Part shown: piece by piece, positions 26,101-37,200 of the stretch | Layout of the letters: each line of letters begins with the position of its first letter | Position numbering within the stretch: position 1 is the first letter of the stretch | NCBI GenBank assembly: GCA_018857735.1 | Contig: JABMCL010002397.1 | Span: 33,501-97,500 of the forward strand | Direction of reading: 5' to 3' | DNA from: Alviniconcha marisindica | Lineage: Eukaryota; Mollusca; Gastropoda; Provannidae | Length of the DNA: 64,000 nt | Position numbers and translations under genes: made by a program | The notes under the pieces: model-generated | Told to the model about the DNA's origin: nothing | The model's input: the letters and a program-made list of their open reading frames with translations, nothing else | Database searches by the model: none

Positions 26101-28110
26101 TCACAAACCCGGCACCGTGGAGCACACAGTGGGATGGCCCTTTGTGAGTCTCTTTGCTGCTTCAGGCTGTCTGTTTGTTGGTTTCCTGCAGTTTTGACTG
26201 GCTCCTCAAGGCTGTCAGCTCTTCTTGTCTCTGCACCAGGTCTCTTACAGCGAGGATGTGTGTGTGTGTGTGTGTGGTGTGTGTGTGTGTGTGTGTGTGT
26301 GACACTGTGTGCGTGTGGTGCTGTTTTTTGTCCTGCCAGGTGTATCCATACACTTGTCAAGAATGAGAACCTTCACTTAGTTTATTATTATGATTGATTC
26401 ATTAGGTGCAATAAATGATAAATAAATGTTTATAATTTAGTGTCTGCTAATTACCTTCTGTCCCTAACGTATGTGTGACCGTCAATGGTCTGTGGAAACT
26501 GACGTTAGCAGCAATGAAGTGAGCGACAGTGCAGACCACAGCGGTAGAAAAGACATGGGAATTGTAGTTCTTGTGCTGGACAGTCCATGAACAAGCTGGT
26601 TTGCATGCTTAGAGATTGTGCTGTGTATCGTATTGATCAATCAAGGCCTTGTTGACTGTTTGTGCACTGTAGCCAGCCAATCAGATTTCATGTTAGCATC
26701 TGCAGAAAAAGACTTCATTTTAGTCTACAAACAAAATTGACAGAACTGAAAACGCAACAGAGAGGAGAGCTAGGTCATTGTAGTTTGTCTAAGTTTATGT
26801 CTGTCAGACCAGTCAGCAAAACTTGAGGGCTTTGTCAGTGCGCCATGAGTTTATGGTTCAACTGATGGTTAAGTTCAGGAACGTGTGTGCTGGTGTTGTC
26901 CAACGTATGCCCTCCCTGCTGATGAGATGTTAAACATGCACAGTTGAAGTTATGGGCTGATGATGCGAAGGGCCTGGTGTGTGTGTGCAGACAAAGGATG
27001 TGTATGGCGGCACTTTTCTCTACCACCTGGGAGAGGGAGAGCCCTTGATCGTCGTTGGTGCTGTGGTGAGTGACGCGTCATGCGCTTTGCTTGAGTCAAG
27101 GTTTTGTGGCAGGATTTTACGGTAGGATGGGCTCTTTTTGTTGTTTCTAACTTTGGAATTCCAGTGACAGCCAGAGTATAATTTGACAGGAAATTAAAAG
27201 ATTCCACATGGGTGTTGACCCTTGTCTGCCAGTGCTTCCCCCAAACCCCTACAGGAGTGCTGGCCCTTGAATGCCAGTGCTGCCCCATGAACCCTCCAGG
27301 AGTGCTGGCCCTTGACTGCCAGTGCTGCCCCCTGAACCCTCCAGGAGTGCTGGCCCTTGACTGCCAGTGCTGCCCCCTGAACCCTCCAGGAGTGCTGGCC
27401 CTTGACTGCCAGTCTGCCCCCTGAACCCTACAGGAGTGCTGGCCCTGACTCAGTGCTGCCCCCTGAACCCCCAGGAGTGCTGGCCCTTGACTGCCAGTGC
27501 TGCCCCCTGAACCCTCCAGGAGTGCTGGCCCTTGACTGCCAGTGCTGCCCCCTGAACCCTCCAGGAGTGCTGGCCCTTGACTGCCAGTGCTGCCCCCTGA
27601 ACCCTCCAGGAGTGCTGGCCCTTGACTGCCAGTGCTGCCCCCTGAACCCTCCAGGAGTGCTGGCCCTTGGCTGCCAGTGCTGCCCCCTGAACCCTCCAGG
27701 AGTGCTGGCCCTTGGCTGCCAGTGCTGCCCCCTGAACCCTCCAGGAGTGCTGGCCCTTGGCTGCCAGTGCTGCCCCCTGAACCTCCAGGAGTGCTGGCCC
27801 TTGCTGCCAGTGCTGCCCCCTGAACCCTCCAGGAGTGCTGGCCCTTGACTGCCAGTGCTGCCCCCTGAACCCTCCAGGAGTGCTGGCCTTTGGCTGCCAG
27901 TGCTGCCCCTTGAACCCCTACAGGAGTGCTGGCCCTTGACTGCTAATGCTGTCCCCTGAACCCCTACAGGAGTGCTGCCCCTTGAACCCCTACAGGAGTG
28001 CTGGCCCTTGACTGCTAGTGCTGCCCCCTGAACCCCTACAGGGGTGTGTGTGTGTGTTGCAGATAGGCCTCCAGCCCAGTTTGGGGATGATCCACAGGGT
28101 CCACTTCCCC

Positions 28111-28172
<62 letters not shown>

Positions 28173-31100
28173 GTAGACAGGCCCCCAGCCTAGTTTCAGG
28201 ATGATCCCCAGGGTCTGGTTCCCCACTCTGTGTGTGTGTGTGTGTGTGTTGCAGATAGGCCTGGACTACGCCAACCCCTACATGAGTCCCTACCTGGAGT
28301 TCCAGCGCTTCAAACACCACCCCAGCATAGAGCCCCTCTTTAAGTCAGGCAAGCGCATCGGCTACGGAGCCCGCGCCTTGAATGAGGGTGGCGTGCAGGT
28401 GATGAGTTACTTGTTCTTGGATTTTAACTTCCTGTCAGCTGCATGGGGTCACCTCCGGATGTCTGGAAGAAAGCGTGAGTTTGGTGATACCTTTATTTCA
28501 AGAGCTTTACATCACAATGAAAAGCCAGACCTCAAGCAGGATGTCCGGAAGAAAGCGTGAATTTGGTGATACCTTTATTTCAAGAGCTTTACGTCACAGT
28601 GAAAAGTCACACCTCAAGCAGGGTGTCGCGTGTCAGCCTTTTGGCAAACAGGAGATGGTGCAACTAAGCTGTCATGTGACCTAGGAAAGAGAAGAGGCGC
28701 AGCACCGCGGCAGATGTGCTGCTTCACAAGTTGACATTTCTTCATACTGAACCACTGTTTGCTGTTCCTGCTTACTTGAATACAGTCAAACCACTCTGTT
28801 GTAAGACTGCCCTAGAAAATCAAGGAAAAGAGGTGTTGTAGAGAGGTGGTCTCTCTTCGGGTTGGTCAATCACAGGATGGTCTATTTTAAGGAGTTTTGA
28901 GAATTTTAAACGTTTGAAGACCGCATTTATTGATCCAGCTTCTGCAGACATCTCAATGCTCCGGATAAAGATGCTAGTTAAGCTGCATTTTGGGGGCCAT
29001 AACACATTTGCAAAACATCAAAACACAGGTCTATACAGAGTTCAGAATTTTTGTTGGAAGATATTTGTAATCACTGAACGTTTTTCACCGTACTAGATTT
29101 TGGGTGTCTGTTATATAATTATGGTGCTATCTCCCCCCCCCCCCCCCTCTTCCCCCACGTCCTCCTACCCCCCACCCACCCCAAACTGAGTTACAAGATT
29201 AAAACCTATCATAGACACTTTATCAAACAGACAAGTTCAAAACCTTGTAAGTGATTATTTCAGATAAAACGTTTTTTGGGGGGAAAAACACAACTTGCCT
29301 ATTTTCAACAGAAAAGAGGTGTTATTGATCTTACAAGAGCCAGTAAAGCTCCTCGTGTTGAAAATGGATGTGTTCAAATAGTGCTACATTTTTAAACCAC
29401 ATTGTATTTTTGTCAAAGTCGGAAGTTTTCAGTTATAGGACTTTAACTGGTCCTCGGTGAAATGCAGGGGATGAAGCAGCATCCATTAACTGCATGGACA
29501 GAAGTGCATATCACTGTGCCGGAATGTGACCTTGAACTGACCTGTTTTCAGAGCATTCCCAAACTGACCTTCCCAGGGGGCTGCCTGATTGGCTGCAGCC
29601 CTGGCTTCATGAACGTACCGAAGATCAAGGGCACGCACAACGCCATGAAGAGTGGAATGCTGGCCGCAGAGTCCGTCTTTGAAACCATCACCAACAAAGA
29701 GCTGGCCGACAAGTCACCCACCATTGGTGAGTATTGTGTTGGTGAGTCATATTGTGTTGGTGAGTCATATGCAGAGCCCATCATTGAAACCATCACCAAC
29801 AAAGAGCTGGCCAGCAAGTCGCCCACCATTGGTGAGTAATGTGTTGGTGAGTCATATGCAGAGTCCATCACTGAAACCATCACCAACAAAGAGCTGGCCA
29901 GCAAGTCGCCCACCGTCGGTGAGTAATGTGTTGGTGAGTGATGGGTTATTTTGCTTTTGACAAATCCAGGCTGAATGTCACTTCAACAGTTGATGCAAGA
30001 AGTGTGTGTTTACACTTGTTACCTAAAGCCATACTTCTGTGTGCAGGTCTGAACCCTGAGGTGTATGAAAAGAAGATCCATGACAGCTACGTTTGGAAGG
30101 AGCTGCACAACGTGCGCAACGTGCGGCCATCCTTTCACTCACCGCTGGGTTTGTACGGGGGCCTGGCCTACACCAGCATCGTCTGGTATCTGTTCCGTGG
30201 CAAGGAGCCCTGGACGCTGTCTCACGGAGGTAGGATTTTGTGTGATATCTCACACAGGTAGGGTTTATGTGGTGATATATCATGGTGGTAGGATTTATGT
30301 GGTGATATCTCACAGAGGTATGATTTATGTGATATCTCACAGAGGTAGGATTTATGTGGTGATATCTCATGGAGGTAGGCTTTATGCGGTGATATTTCAG
30401 TTTCCCAGAGGTAGGCTTTATTTGGTGGTATTTCACAGTTTCACAGAGGTAGGCTTTATGTGGTGGTATTTCACAGTTTCACAGAGGTAGGCTTTATGTG
30501 GTGATGTTTCACACTGCTTCACAGGGGTAGGTTTTATGTGGCAGTGGTCATATCTCACAGAGGTAGGGTTTATGTGGTAATATCTCACACAGATAGGGTT
30601 TATGTGGTGATATCTCACAGAGTTAGGGTTTATGTGGTGATATCTCATGGAGGTAGGCTTTATGTGGTGATATTTCACACTGCTTCACAGAGGTAGGCTT
30701 TAGGTGGTGATGTTTCACACTGCTTCACAGAGGTAGGCTTTATGTGGTGATGTTTCACACTGCTTCACAGAGGTAGGCTTTATGTGGTGATGTTTCACGC
30801 TGCTTCACAGAGGTAGGCTTTATGTGGTGATGTTTCACACTGCTTCACAGAGGTAGGCTTTATGTGGTGATGTTTCACACTGCTTCACAGAGGTAGGCTT
30901 TAGTGGGGGTGATGTTTCACACTGCTTCACAGAGGTAGGCTTTATGTGGTGATGTTTCACACTGCTTCACAGAGGTAGGCTTTCATGTGGTGATTTTCAC
31001 ACTGCTTCACAGAGGTAGGCTTTCAGTGGTGATATTTCACACTGCTTCACAGAGGTAGGCTTTCTGTGGTGATGTTCCACACTGCTTCACAGAGGTAGGC

Positions 31101-34100
31101 TTTCGGTGGTGATGTTTCACACTGCTTCACAGAGGTAGGCTTTATGTGGCAGTTATGATCCTGCGTCCAGTCAGGGAGTGGCAGCACCACAAGTAATACG
31201 CACCACAGAAGCGGGGAAGGGTGGGGGGGTTGATTTCTAGCTTGTTCACGCGCACCCCATTCATTAACAGCAAGTGCCGTGGCCGGATCTGAGCAGGAGC
31301 CTTTTAGCACAGGAGGCATGAAGTATGGGGATGAACTGTGACACTCAGAGTGTAAAAACGAGTTGTTTCGGGATTGTAATTTAGGTCCATGTTTTGGGCC
31401 TTGCTTGGCCTGAGACCACTTGAGACTGTTGTCTTACTGTACGAGAGCAGTCTGCTCAGAGAACAATACTCTAGGCAGAGTGAGACCTGTTTTGGCTGCA
31501 ACAGGGGCCTTAACTATGAATCCGGACTATGGTAGGCCAGGCCTAAACCAAAGTCCCTGACTTTAGAGTCCGAGACTTTGAGTTAGGCAAATTTCGTATA
31601 CATGGACGCGGACAATGGTTGAGACAACCGAGTCTCTGACTTCGCGCTGATAAGAAAGTGGTCATCACATGCGTCATCGCTTGTGCTAACTTTAGACGGG
31701 GCAATCCCATCTGGGCATGCGCACCGACACGCTTCGTTCACTTCCCTGCGACGTATTTCGCACGTGAAAACATCGGTAAATATAAACATTAGGTGAAGAC
31801 ATGCCTGGCAGGCCCCGATTCTGGATGTGATTCACCATGTTTTACTTCTGCAACACCCAAGCGATCTCGACGAGGTCATTATTTGTAAAAATGCTAATCT
31901 ATCGACATCTTCCATGGAGTATTCTTCTTGGCATTTACTGAATCGATTAACCATAGCATCGTCTGCTGTGTCGGCCATTTTGAACTTGTCAGAAAGGCGA
32001 GTGGACGCTGTGAAATCAGGTAGCCTACGCTGTGCAGATGAATTTAAATAACAAGAAAATAAATCAAGTGATAATGTAAGACGTCAAGCAAACTTGCTCT
32101 CATAATAATTTGCAAACATTAAATTGTATGATCACATTAATCAGTCATTATGCCTGCGTTGCTCGGCAAGTGCGACCTTTCTTCCCTTCCAAACAAAAGA
32201 GCTTTGGCCAACGAACATCTAGTACTCATTTGACGAAGTAAACGAAAGAAAATATTTATTTATTTTTAAACTAAAAAGAGAGAGAAACCACTGGATTCAG
32301 ATGTAAAGAGGTAACAACAGCAAAAAAGTAATGGAAACAACAAGAAAAACCAACTTTCCAAGCATAACAAGGCTAAAAGCAGTCATAGTCCCGGGCCTAC
32401 GACCTTTAGTCCAGCGAAATCGCTAGCCTAAATATCGGCTGTTTAGGCCCGAGGTTTGGCCTGGACTTTGGTGTAGTCCCGGTCTATGGTTACCATTTTG
32501 GGGCCATTGTCAATAGCCTTGAGATTTAGGCCGGCCTACTGCTTTAGGCCCGATTCATAGTTAATGCCCCAGGCTGCTGAAATTCAGAGAATCCACCATT
32601 GCTCTTGGATGGTGACTTGCTCTTCGGTCACTGGAATGCTTGCTTGCTGATCTAGACCACACTGGAATACTTGCTTGCTTGCAGGTCCGGACCACACTGG
32701 AATGCTTGCTTGCAGGTCCGGACCACACTGGAATGCTTGCTTGCTTGCAGGTCCAGACCACACTGGAATATTTGCTTGCAGGTCCGGACCACACTGGAAT
32801 GCTTGCTTACAGGCCTGTACCACAGTGGAATGCTTGCTTGCTTGCAGGTCCGGACCACAGTAAGCTGAAGCCAGCGGCAGAGTGCCAGCCCATCAAGTAC
32901 CCCAAGCCCGACAACCAAGTCAGCTTCGACCTCCTCAACTCCGTGGCCCTGACCGGCACCAACCACGACCACGATCAGCCCATCCACCTGACGCTGCGTG
33001 ACGACTCTATACCCGTCAAGAGAAACCTGGCCATGTTTGACGGTCCTGAGCAACGTTTCTGCCCAGCAGGTTGGTGGGGTGGGGTGGGGAGGATCTTCTC
33101 TGTGGGTGTGATGACACCCTTGACGCCCTTTGAGTCCACATTGGTGCTATAGGCCTCACTCTCTGTGAGACTTGAATCTGGTCGGTGTGGGTGGTCAGCA
33201 TAAGCATTGGTGCTATAGGCCTCACTCTCTGTGAGACCTGAATCTTGTCGGTGTGGGTGGTCAGCATAAACATTGGTGCTATAGGCCTCACTCTCTGTGA
33301 GACCTGAATCTGGTCGGTGTGGGTGGTCAGCATAAACATTGGTGCTATAGGCCTCACTCTCTGTGAGACCTGAATCTGGTCGGTGTGGGTGGTCAGCATA
33401 AACTACTCTGATGCTATAGGCCTCACACTCTGTGAGACCTGAATCTGGTTGGTGTGGGTGGTCAGCATAAACTACACTGAGCCAGCCAGCACTGTGAAGG
33501 GAAAAAGCAGTGGCCAGTGTACAGTGCACTTAAAAACTGGTGCAGGAATTATGCAGTTTTACAGCATGAATCTTTCCATTTCCTGCAAAAGATTATAAAG
33601 ACTTTACTGTTTAAAACAAAAATTGAAGAAGAAAAAAATTGACTGTTGTGTGTGTGCTTGCTGGTGTCAGAACTCCCTGTGAGAGTGTTTTTATGCTGTG
33701 GTTGTTCAGGTGTGTATGTGTAATTATGCTGTGGTCAGGTGTGTCCGAGTGTAGCTATGCTGTGGTTGTTCAGGTGTGTACGAGTGTAGTTACGCTGTGG
33801 TTGTTCAGGTGTGTATGAATGCAGTTATGCTGTGGTTGTTCAGGTGTGTACAAGTGTAATTATGCTGTGGTTGTTCAGGTGTGTGTTAGTGCAGTTATGC
33901 CATGGCTGTTCAGGTGTGTACAAGTGTAGTTATGCTGTGGTTGTTCAGGCGTGTACAAGTGTAGTTATGCTGTGGTTGTTCAAGTGTGTACAAGTGTAGT
34001 TATGCCATGGTTGTTCAGGTGTGTACAAGTGTAGTTATGCCATGGTTGTTCAGGTGTGTACAAGTGTAGTTATGCTGTGGTTGTTCAGGTGTGTACAAGT

Positions 34101-35127
34101 GTAGTTATGCTGTGGTTGTTCAGGCGTGTACGAGTGTAGTTATGCTGTGGTTGTTCAGGTGTGTACGAGTGTAGTTATGCTGTGGTTGTTCAGGCGTGTA
34201 CGAGTGTAGTTATGCTGTGGTTGTTCAGGCGTGTACGAGTGTAGTTATGCTGTGGTTGTTCAGGCGTGTACGAGTGTAGTTATGCTGTGGTTGTTCAGGC
34301 GTGTACGAGTGTAGTTATGCTGTGGTTGTTCAGGCGTGTACGAGTGTAGTTATGCTGTGGTTGTTCAGGCGTGTACGAGTGTAGTTATGCTGTGGTTGTT
34401 CAGGCGTGTACGAGTGTAGTTATGCTGTGGTTGTTCAGGCGTGTACGAGTGTAGTTATGCTGTGGTTGTTCAGGCGTGTACGAGTGTAGTTATGCTGTGG
34501 TTGTTCAGGCGTGTACGAGTGTAGTTATGCTGTGGTTGTTCAGGCGTGTACGAGTGTAGTTATGCTGTGGTTGTTCAGGCGTGTACGAGTGTAGTTATGC
34601 TGTGGTTGTTCCGGCGTGTACGAGTGTAGTTATGCTGTGGTTGTTCCGGCGTGTACGAGTGTAGTTATGCTGTGGTTGTTCAGGCGTGTACGAGTGTAGT
34701 TATGCTGTGGTTGTTCAGGCGTGTACGAGTGTAGTTATGCTGTGGTTGTTCAGGCGTGTACGAGTGTAGTTATGCTGTGGTTGTTCAGGCGTGTACGAGT
34801 GTAGTTATGCCGTGGTTGTTCAGGCGTGTACGAGTGTAGTTATGCTGTGGTTGTTCAGGCGTGTACGAGTGTAGTTATGCTGTGGTTGTTCAGGCGTGTA
34901 CGAGTGTAGTTATGCTGTGGTTGTTCAGGCGTGTACGAGTGTAGTTATGCTGTGGTTGTTCAGGCGTGTACGAGTACGTGGAGCTGGAGGATGGCAGCGG
35001 TCAGCGTCTCCAGATCAACGCTCAGAACTGCATCCACTGCAAGACGTGCGACATCAAGGACCCCAGCCAGAACATCAACTGGGTGGTGCCGCAGGGAGGG
35101 GAGGGCCCGGCCTACAACGGCATGTAG
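19695..35127 (+). CDS. ETFDH: electron-transfer flavoprotein:ubiquinone oxidoreductase, complete (13 exons, 612 aa)
   Basis: Inner mitochondrial membrane enzyme that takes electrons from ETF, reduced by matrix acyl-CoA and amino-acid dehydrogenases, through FAD and a 4Fe-4S cluster to ubiquinone. Exons: 19695-19734, 21658-21771, 22788-23017, 23391-23472, 23834-23952, 24726-24803, 25931-26143, 26991-27065, 28255-28398, 29552-29726, 30047-30229, 32848-33069, 34964-35127; sum 1,839 bp, all in phase, 612 residues against 617 in human. N terminus [13 protein letters not shown] has the basic/hydroxylated make-up of a mitochondrial presequence. FAD dinucleotide fold [13 protein letters not shown] with GxGxxG at 68-73. 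Cluster ligands C556, C581, C584, C587 (RFCPAG, then [10 protein letters not shown]), offset by five from human. Ends [10 protein letters not shown], the family terminus. Several junctions are copied in tandem arrays. Confidence 0.98.
20392..20825 (+). repeat. 430-bp dispersed repeat, copy 2
   Basis: Matches 14789-15250 with small indels, including gtcagctaacgagcagtttt and tagttacgctatagggtcc. In ETFDH intron 1. Both copies end in a dinucleotide tract. Confidence 0.82.
21112..21347 (-). mobile_element. degraded SINE in ETFDH intron 1
   Basis: On the minus strand: tRNA-like head ggggacatgacttagtgagt + ggttaagtgcctgac at 21347, then a body related to 17848-18333. The 3' part is truncated. Confidence 0.7.
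21658..21771 (+). CDS. ETFDH: ETFDH exon 2
   Basis: Encodes [20 protein letters not shown] then [17 protein letters not shown], the conserved stretch just before the FAD domain. Donor gtgagt. Confidence 0.96.
21812..22110. repeat. short-period array near ETFDH exon 2 donor
   Basis: 16-21-bp units of gtgtgggcatgtctgactgt / gtgtgggtgtctgact type. Starts about 40 bp after the donor. An AC run follows at 22266-22325. Confidence 0.9.
22788..23017 (+). CDS. ETFDH: ETFDH exon 3 (FAD fold)
   Basis: Encodes [20 protein letters not shown] and [20 protein letters not shown], the nucleotide-binding fold, ending FPDWKERG. The donor leads into GT-rich sequence at 23038-23166. Confidence 0.97.
23391..23472 (+). 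CDS. ETFDH: ETFDH exon 4
   Basis: [20 protein letters not shown] then IPLPILP; family-length match, phase 1 end. Confidence 0.95.
23834..23952 (+). CDS. ETFDH: ETFDH exon 5
   Basis: [20 protein letters not shown] then [20 protein letters not shown]; donor gtacgt. Confidence 0.96.
24100..24305. repeat. 36-bp tandem repeat, 5 copies
   Basis: Unit gttgagttggggtggacctt + tacagtcatt in ETFDH intron 5. Confidence 0.9.
24381..24412. repeat. poly-G tracts
   Basis: Interrupted G run here in ETFDH intron 5; another at 24870-24896 in intron 6, followed by TG-rich sequence to about 25200. Other long G/C runs in the window: 22426-22442, 23518-23537, 29128-29146. Confidence 0.9.
24726..24803 (+). CDS. 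ETFDH: ETFDH exon 6
   Basis: [20 protein letters not shown] then KDGAPK. The donor is gttcat, weaker than the other donors in this gene. Confidence 0.95.
25460..25910. repeat. 44-bp minisatellite, about 10 copies
   Basis: Unit ctgtctactggcttgctctc + taaagtctgtccgtgttctatc in ETFDH intron 6; the last partial unit blends into the exon 7 polypyrimidine tract. Confidence 0.94.
25931..26143 (+). CDS. ETFDH: ETFDH exon 7
   Basis: [40 protein letters not shown] and [12 protein letters not shown], ending HTVGWPF. The 44-bp array in the preceding intron stops about 30 bp before its acceptor. Confidence 0.97.
26991..27065 (+). CDS. ETFDH: ETFDH exon 8
   Basis: [20 protein letters not shown] then VVGAV. 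Follows a GT-rich acceptor region. Confidence 0.95.
27215..28045. repeat. 42-bp minisatellite, about 19 copies
   Basis: Unit ccctgaaccctccaggagtg + ctggcccttgactgccagtgct in ETFDH intron 8. Long open frames here follow from a unit length divisible by three. Confidence 0.95.
28046..28254. repeat. triplicated ETFDH exon 9 acceptor region
   Basis: gcagataggcctccagccca (28061), tgtagacaggcccccagcct (28171) and the true gcagataggcctggac (28251), each preceded by a GT run. The two upstream copies keep AG plus the first exon bases. Confidence 0.9.
28255..28398 (+). CDS. ETFDH: ETFDH exon 9
   Basis: [20 protein letters not shown] then [20 protein letters not shown] and ALNEGGVQ. Its acceptor region is present in three copies (28046-28254). 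Confidence 0.96.
28455..28640. repeat. 84-bp tandem duplication
   Basis: Two copies of gaagaaagcgtgagtttggt + gatacctttatttcaagagc in ETFDH intron 9. Confidence 0.88.
29552..29726 (+). CDS. ETFDH: ETFDH exon 10
   Basis: [58 protein letters not shown]. The last about 50 bases and donor are copied twice downstream; the 29726 end gives the family-length protein. Confidence 0.95.
29670..29938. repeat. ETFDH exon 10 end and donor, three copies
   Basis: True donor at 29727, copies at 29832 and 29919, each after the segment encoding ETITNKELA(D/S)KSPT(I/V). The first copy is in frame with the exon: use of the 29832 donor adds 105 bp with no stop. Confidence 0.95.
30047..30229 (+). CDS. ETFDH: ETFDH exon 11
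   Basis: [61 protein letters not shown]. Donor gtagga; the same junction context recurs through 30240-31145. Confidence 0.96.
30222..31145. repeat. 40-bp array containing the ETFDH exon 11 donor motif
   Basis: Unit cacactgcttcacagaggta + ggctttatgtggtgatgttt, over 20 copies, the first units shorter (tatctcacagaggtaggat). All carry GAG then gtagg, as at the true donor TCTCACGGAG then gtagga. Confidence 0.94.
31501..32568. mobile_element. DNA transposon-like element with terminal inverted repeats, copy 1
   Basis: Left end ggggccttaactatgaatcc and right end (reverse complement) ggggcattaactatgaatcg form a TIR of about 20 bp. The interior carries a minus-strand start [20 protein letters not shown] also seen in copy 2. 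A second copy sits at 52333-53345. No clear target-site duplication found. In ETFDH intron 11. Confidence 0.8.
32638..32860. repeat. 31-35-bp array copying the ETFDH exon 12 acceptor
   Basis: cttgcttgcag then gtccggaccacactggaatg repeated; four good upstream copies plus two decayed ones (ttacaggcctgt, ttgctgatctagacc) before the true junction at 32847/32848. Confidence 0.94.
32848..33069 (+). CDS. ETFDH: ETFDH exon 12 (first cluster cysteine)
   Basis: [60 protein letters not shown], ending GPEQRFCPA with C556. The acceptor ttgcttgcag and following bases are copied upstream at 32638-32847. Confidence 0.96.
33130..33475. repeat. 66-bp minisatellite, about 5-6 copies
   Basis: Unit cattggtgctataggcctca + ctctctgtgagacctgaatc and more; 66-bp spacing confirmed at 33205, 33271, 33337. 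ETFDH intron 12. Confidence 0.94.
33690..34963. repeat. 35-bp array copying the ETFDH exon 13 acceptor about 35 times
   Basis: Unit ttcaggcgtgtacgagtgta + gttatgctgtggttg; the true junction is ttgttcag then GCGTGTACGAGTACGTG. Units near the exon are nearly identical, those before 34100 vary more. 35 bp is not a multiple of three. Confidence 0.96.
34964..35127 (+). CDS. ETFDH: ETFDH exon 13 (three cluster cysteines, stop)
   Basis: [57 protein letters not shown] at 35125-35127. Immediately preceded by about 35 copies of its own acceptor. Confidence 0.97.
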
Positions 35128-37200
35128 ACCTTGTCGTCACTTTGCCCGACGCGAGGAGGAGGGCACGGCCCTGGTCACCACAGCACCTGACAGCAACACT
35201 TGACAGAGGAGGGAAGGCCCTGCCCGCAATAGAATGTAGGCCTGATCGTCACTCAGCAGGGGGCAGGGGGACAAGGGACTGAGTCTCATAATCGAGGGAA
35301 GGCTATGCCCGCAATAGAATGTAGACCTGATCGTCACTCAGCAGGATGCGTGGGGACAAGGGACTGAGACTCGGAATGGTGCCTGCCAGGTCAGGCGGTG
35401 CACAGCAGAGCAGGACAGTGTGTACAGTCACCAGCAACTCTCACCACAGCACTATAGCTTGCAGTTTAACATGTTCCCACAGTGTGGTCCACAGTCACAG
35501 CGTGACCCACAGCTTGATGTGGAACCATGTAACAATCACACAGTGTGCCAAAGAAAGCCACCCCAGTACTTATTCAAAACCACATCAGAAAGGAACAGTG
35601 AGAAAAGAAAGAGCTTTGTGTGGCATTTTATCTGTTGGTCAGTCTCAGGTGTGGTGCCACTTGTATGGCAGGTCTTCCTCTGATTCCGTTCAAGCTTAAA
35701 ATTTCTCATGTTGGATCAGTGCTGTATTTCTTTTATAAAAAATGTGCTCACCTTTCCAAATGTCGGGCAGTCTGGTTCTTTCATACGGCATATGCTGCAA
35801 GTGTGTAAGTGAACGCTCCAAACAATTTGTTCAGGCCTCTAAGTTCAGTTTCCTTAGAGAGTGAAAGGGCCCTGTTTAGTGTGCAGGATTGGAAGAACCA
35901 GTTGATCTGCAACCTTCAGACATTTATGTCGCATATTTTCTCTGATAAATTTCCAGTTTCTGGCAAAGAAAGAATACAAAATGCCTAAAAAATCACAGTG
36001 AGGTCTTCTGACTGTAACACTTCTTTCATGTTTAGCTGAATTCATTTTGAGTGGATGAAGTGTTATGGTGGTTAAAAATAGTAACACCACATGTGCCTGT
36101 CTTGTAAACATATATGCAGGGAAATACGAAAAACAGAGCACTGACCTGTCAGTAAACACTGTGTATGTCTAATGCAGAATTTGATTAACTGGTGCTGGGA
36201 AGACGTCATTAAAGTTTAACTGTTTTGTCAAATGGTACGGCATAATTATGAATGTTTTACATTCTACAGCCATCACTTCATCACCTCTGTCAAAATTGTG
36301 CATTTGTCCGGCCCATCTCCAAACCAGCGCAGCCCTTTTGCATAGGCATCCTGAGGGGTACCCCTCAAAACAGAATCCTTAAACAACTTGACAACACAGC
36401 TGGTTCACTGTAGGTGAAAAATGGAGTTGTAAGTTTGAGCAGAACAGTCTCAGCATTTTGTGTTGAACCAAGTGTCTGCGTTTTGTGTTTGAACAGATGG
36501 TTAGCATATCATGAGATTTGATGTTGAAATTGTACAATGTATCTGCATGTTAATGTGTTTGTGTGTGTGTGTGTGCATGTATGAGAGAAAGAGAGGCATA
36601 AGAACAATTTAAATCTTTGCTACAGAGATTGGAAAATGGAAGCATGTGATTGCATGAAAGAAAAAAGTGTTTATGAAAATGATTTAAGTCGTTGGAACAG
36701 TGTGCTGGTGATTGTATGGATGATTAAATACTAGTAGTATTCTTTGGGGTGTTCTCAGGTTTGCAGTTTTGTTTCTGAAAAACAACAACGTAGTGTTTCA
36801 GAAAGAAAATAAACCTATGATAATGCAAGTGTAACTCGGCTATCGGTATTGTTCAAAATGGATAAGCTGAAAACTAACAGTTTGCTTGCTTGAAATAAGG
36901 TCAAAGTTTGAAAACTGAGGGGAACAAGCAGTTTAGGTGCATGCAACAGCTGAAAGATCTTGCTCAAATAGAAGTCTGAGAAAAAGCTAACATTGTGGTT
37001 TTGGCCAAATCAGAAAATAAATTATTTCCTGTGACTAAAACCAATATTAATAACAGCAGTATAGATATATGTATATTCAATGTCATTAACTGACTGCAAT
37101 GTTTTAACTTGATTGAATAAAAACCTAACAAAAAGTCTGTTCAATGTTACTACTTTTACACTGCTATGACCTTAAAATTTTGATCAGATTAAAGCTCAAC
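35128..37200 (+). other. probable ETFDH 3' UTR and flank
   Basis: Non-coding sequence after the stop. Candidate polyadenylation hexamers AATAAA at 36808-36813 and 37116-37121; which one is used is unknown. Two short local duplications around 35210-35345 repeat gggaaggctatgcccgcaat-type text. Confidence 0.55.

Noticed and set aside
33690..34963. CRISPR-like regular array
   Set aside because: Units are head-to-tail with no unique spacers and the window is eukaryotic; it is a minisatellite. The same holds for the other arrays.
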